Shown here one piece after another: positions 6,363 to 8,520 of a DNA stretch of 8,520 nt. How positions within the stretch are numbered: position 1 is the first letter of the stretch; each line of letters begins with the position of its first letter. Made by a program: the position numbers and the translations under genes. The stretch spans positions 1 through 8,520 of the forward strand of contig DBKX01000022.1 in the NCBI GenBank assembly GCA_002297865.1, in the 5' to 3' direction. The stretch comes from Lachnoclostridium sp. UBA739. GTDB taxonomy: Bacteria > Bacillota_A > Clostridia > Lachnospirales > Lachnospiraceae. Below the pieces are notes generated by a model. That model did not search any database. It was not told the DNA's origin and saw only the letters and a list, made by a program, of their open reading frames with translations.

Positions 6363-6383
6363 GACTTTTTCTCCTCTCAGTTT

Positions 6384-6734
6384 TTATTCTTCATCTAACA
6401 GACCGGATAAGTCCTGTTTTAAGATGAAAACTTTATAATAGGTTTCGAGTGCTTCAAACAATTCACTTTTGTTTCTTTGCATCTCTTTTATTTTCAATCC
6501 GCTTCCGATTTCATCATAAAGCAAATCACCTTCGTCTGCCCCAACGGATAATGCTAAATTACCCTCTTCGTCAAATTCTAAACTTAAAATTCCACCAACA
6601 TCTGATGTAAATGTTACACACATAATTTTTAACTCATCTTGAATTGCAGACGGAATGCCTGAATAAAATTCGTTAAAATAATATTTTTCTTCATACGCGC
6701 TGGACGCACATAATACTCTATTCTCTATATCCAT
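6384..6734 (-). CDS. Small acidic protein of unknown function, DUF6145-like
   Basis: The 116-residue product begins MDIENRVLCASSAYEEKYY and is rich in Asp and Glu. It has no membrane segment or signal peptide, so it should be cytosolic. The central part, with IMCVTFTSDVGGILSLEFDEEGNL, reads as a beta-rich core, and the C-terminal third (KEMQRNKSELFEALETYYKVFI) as helical. I match it from memory to DUF6145, a family seen next to birA in Lachnospiraceae; this should be verified. No function is known. The start at 6734 is fixed by GGAGG 6 nt upstream. A longer in-frame extension to 6842 would overlap the end of birA, lacks a ribosome binding site and is not protein-like. Gaps are 70 nt to birA and 21 nt to the Dabb gene. 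Confidence 0.8.
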   Translation of the reverse strand: MDIENRVLCASSAYEEKYYFNEFYSGIPSAIQDELKIMCVTFTSDVGGILSLEFDEEGNLALSVGADEGDLLYDEIGSGLKIKEMQRNKSELFEALETYYKVFILKQDLSGLLDEE

Positions 6735-6740
6735 ACAATA

Positions 6741-6745
6741 CCTCC
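6741..6745 (-). promoter_or_regulatory. Ribosome binding site that sets the start of the DUF6145-like gene
   Basis: GGAGG on the minus strand lies 6 nt before the ATG at 6734-6732. It decides against the upstream in-frame ATG at 6842. Confidence 0.85.
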
Positions 6746-6770
6746 GATTGCGAACCCTGCGCATTCTACT

Positions 6771-6799
6771 TATATCATTGCCTTTTTTACATTTATCAA
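6771..6799 (-). promoter_or_regulatory. Possible internal promoter before the DUF6145-like gene
   Basis: On the minus strand TTGATA (6799-6794) and GATATA (6776-6771) are 17 nt apart, lying just after the birA stop codon in the longest gap of the operon (70 nt). It could give the downstream five genes some independent transcription. The -10 match is imperfect. Confidence 0.3.
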
Positions 6800-6804
6800 A
6801 CATA

Positions 6805-7596
6805 CTAAACATAACTATAAAGGCCACGAACAGACACTTCACCAGATACTATGGTTCTTTCTTCTCCCTGTTCTGTGCGAACTTTGAGTCTTCCTAATTC
6901 ATCTATTCCAAGTGCAACTCCAATGTCTGTCTTCATTTTCTCTACTATTTTAACTTTTTTCCCCTTACTTATCAATATGGAATTATAGTAATTTACAACC
7001 TTCTTCAGACTACCATTTTCACAAAAGTCATTATAATACAGCTCAAGGCTGTTTAAGATTTCTGCAATAATGCTTTCTCTTGAATAAACCATTTCTCCTT
7101 CCAGTCTTAAGGAAGTTGCCTTGTCCTGTATTTCGTCTGGAAAATATTCTGTATTCACGTTAATTCCCATCCCAAGAACCAGATACTGTATCCGTCCGTC
7201 ACAAACTCCCATTTCCGTTAAAATACCACAAACCTTCTTCTTATTAAGAACAAGATCATTGGGCCATTTTATCTGACAATCAAGTTTTGTTACTTTTCGG
7301 ATGGCATCTGCTGCTGCAAGAGCCCCTAAAATAGTAACCTGTGATGCTATCTCAGGAGAAAAATCTGGTTTCAGTAAGATGGACATCCAGATCCCCGTCT
7401 CCTTAGGGGACACCCAGGAACGTCCAAGTCTTCCTCTTCCGGCATTCTGCTGCTCTGCTACGAACACCTTTCCATGACCACCTTCGTCTTCCTGGTGTCT
7501 TTTCGCCTCTAGATTCGTTGAATCAATCTCATCAAAATAAAATATCTGTTTTCCAATCTCTCTTGTTTTAAGCTCAGTCTGTGGTATCTGCTTCAT
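6805..7596 (-). CDS. birA: Biotin--[acetyl-CoA-carboxylase] ligase without the repressor domain
   Basis: The enzyme makes biotinyl-AMP from biotin and ATP and transfers biotin to a lysine of carboxylase carrier domains. The 263 residues show DEIDSTN (22-28), the biotin/ATP loop GRGRLGRSW (53-61), KWPNDL with the catalytic-site lysine (110-115), CGILTE (123-128) and GMGINVN (142-148). A small C-terminal SH3-like domain ends in SGEVSVRG. The protein starts directly at the catalytic domain. The N-terminal winged-helix DNA-binding domain of bifunctional BirA is absent, and only 35 nt separate the gene from the gltA stop, so there is no room for it. It is thus a class I, enzyme-only ligase. The upstream site (AAAGAAG) is weak for this operon, so output may depend partly on coupling with gltA. 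Confidence 0.94.
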   Translation of the reverse strand: MKQIPQTELKTREIGKQIFYFDEIDSTNLEAKRHQEDEGGHGKVFVAEQQNAGRGRLGRSWVSPKETGIWMSILLKPDFSPEIASQVTILGALAAADAIRKVTKLDCQIKWPNDLVLNKKKVCGILTEMGVCDGRIQYLVLGMGINVNTEYFPDEIQDKATSLRLEGEMVYSRESIIAEILNSLELYYNDFCENGSLKKVVNYYNSILISKGKKVKIVEKMKTDIGVALGIDELGRLKVRTEQGEERTIVSGEVSVRGLYSYV

Positions 7597-7631
7597 AATT
7601 CGTTCTTCTTTCTTAATATATTATGTATGCC

Positions 7632-8520
7632 TTACAATCTCTCATCAATTGGAGTATATGTCTTATGAGCTGAAACACTCTTATATCCAGGTCTTATAAT
7701 CTTGCCATCATTTATAATTTCTTCTAATCGGTGAGCAGACCATCCTGCAATACGAGCTACTGCAAAAATTGGTGTAAACAACTCGGTTGGCAAACCAAGC
7801 ATATTATATACAAATCCACTGTAAAAGTCTACATTGGCACTGACACCTTTATAGATACGTCTTTCTTTGGCAATAACTTCTGGTGCAAGTCTTTCTACCA
7901 TAGAGTACAAACCAAACTCCTCTGTCATACCCTTTTCTTCAGATAAACGTTCCACAAAACTCTTAAACACTCTTGCTCTAGGATCTGAAATGGAGTAAAC
8001 TGCATGCCCCATTCCATAGATAAGACCTGCCTTATCAAATGCCTTTTTGTTTAATAAGTCAGAAAGATACTGTCTAATCTCATCTTCATCTTTCCAGTTT
8101 TTCACACTCTGTTTCATATCTTCAAACATACGAACAACTTTTATATTGGCCCCACCATGTCTTGGCCCCTTTAGAGAGCCTAAGGACGCTGCAACTGCAG
8201 AATACGTATCTGTCCCCGATGAAGTAACAACATGAGTGGTAAACGTGGAATTATTACCGCCTCCATGTTCTGCGTGTAACACCAAAGCAAGATCTAATAT
8301 CTTTGCTTCTAAAGGTGTAAAGTAACTATCTTGTCTTAACATATGTAAAATATTTTCTGCTGTAGAGAATTCCTTAACAGGCTGATGAATAAACAAGCTA
8401 TTACCGTCATGATAATGACTATATGCCTGGTAACCATATACACATAGCATTGGAAATAGTGCAATCAACTGCATACATTGGCGTAATACATTTTCAACCG
8501 ATGTATCATCTGCATTGTCA
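7632..8520 (-). CDS. gltA: Citrate synthase, C-terminal part, cut at the right edge
   Basis: The enzyme condenses acetyl-CoA and oxaloacetate to citrate. The frame stays open to the window edge: codons upstream of the Met at 8474 read DNADDTSVENVLRQC, a normal citrate synthase stretch. That Met is therefore internal, and 295 residues of the protein are visible. Seen in order are HAEHGGGNNSTF, GPRHGGAN with a catalytic histidine, GMGHAVY with the second histidine, SDPRARVF with a substrate-binding arginine, and NVDFYSGF with the catalytic aspartate, then the family's Arg-containing WSAHRLEE and RPGYKS end. All key residues are present. The start, N-terminal domain and promoter lie outside the window. 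It is the first visible gene of the operon and is followed by birA after 35 nt. Use of 2-methylcitrate substrates cannot be excluded by motifs. Confidence 0.95.
   Translation of the reverse strand, partial: DNADDTSVENVLRQCMQLIALFPMLCVYGYQAYSHYHDGNSLFIHQPVKEFSTAENILHMLRQDSYFTPLEAKILDLALVLHAEHGGGNNSTFTTHVVTSSGTDTYSAVAASLGSLKGPRHGGANIKVVRMFEDMKQSVKNWKDEDEIRQYLSDLLNKKAFDKAGLIYGMGHAVYSISDPRARVFKSFVERLSEEKGMTEEFGLYSMVERLAPEVIAKERRIYKGVSANVDFYSGFVYNMLGLPTELFTPIFAVARIAGWSAHRLEEIINDGKIIRPGYKSVSAHKTYTPIDERL

Noticed and set aside
6735..6842. N-terminal extension of the DUF6145-like protein
   Set aside because: It overlaps birA, lacks a ribosome binding site and is rich in Arg, Met and Cys unlike the rest; GGAGG at 6741-6745 fixes the start at 6734.

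Overview
The window looks like ordinary core chromosome of a low-GC Gram-positive anaerobe, most likely a Lachnospiraceae-type clostridium. The base composition is AT-rich, the ribosome binding sites are AGGAGG-like, glycolysis uses a pyrophosphate-type phosphofructokinase, and the gene set (a DUF6145-like protein beside birA, a Dabb protein, type III pantothenate kinase) resembles that group. No mobile element, CRISPR array, tRNA or rRNA is visible. The genus assignment is inference from gene content only.

Layout. Plus strand, 1-1510: the 3' half of an ammonium transporter gene cut by the window edge, a very clean intrinsic terminator, and a gene for an unrecognised membrane-anchored protein that ends at a two-way terminator shared with asd. 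Minus strand, 1526-2611: asd (aspartate-semialdehyde dehydrogenase), transcribed from its own promoter with a roughly 105-nt leader that can fold in two ways. From 2612 to 3043 there is no protein gene. This gap holds the asd promoter, a perfect 12-bp palindrome, and a GC-rich block of overlapping inverted repeats that on the plus strand has promoter-like and terminator-like ends. It is the least explained part of the window.

Minus strand, 3044 to the right edge: a tightly packed run of seven genes in the order gltA (cut by the edge), birA, a DUF6145-like gene, a Dabb-domain gene, coaX, dusB and pfp. Gaps are 5 to 70 nt and no clear terminator lies between them, so they probably form one operon, perhaps with a second promoter before the DUF6145-like gene. 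The known products cover carbon entry to the citrate branch, biotin attachment to carboxylases, the first step of coenzyme A synthesis, tRNA dihydrouridine formation and PPi-linked glycolysis. The shared theme is acyl-CoA and central carbon metabolism plus growth functions.

Most of the window is routine housekeeping sequence. The points worth checking are the structured block between pfp and asd, the asd leader, the BirA that lacks a DNA-binding domain, and the two small unknowns between birA and coaX.
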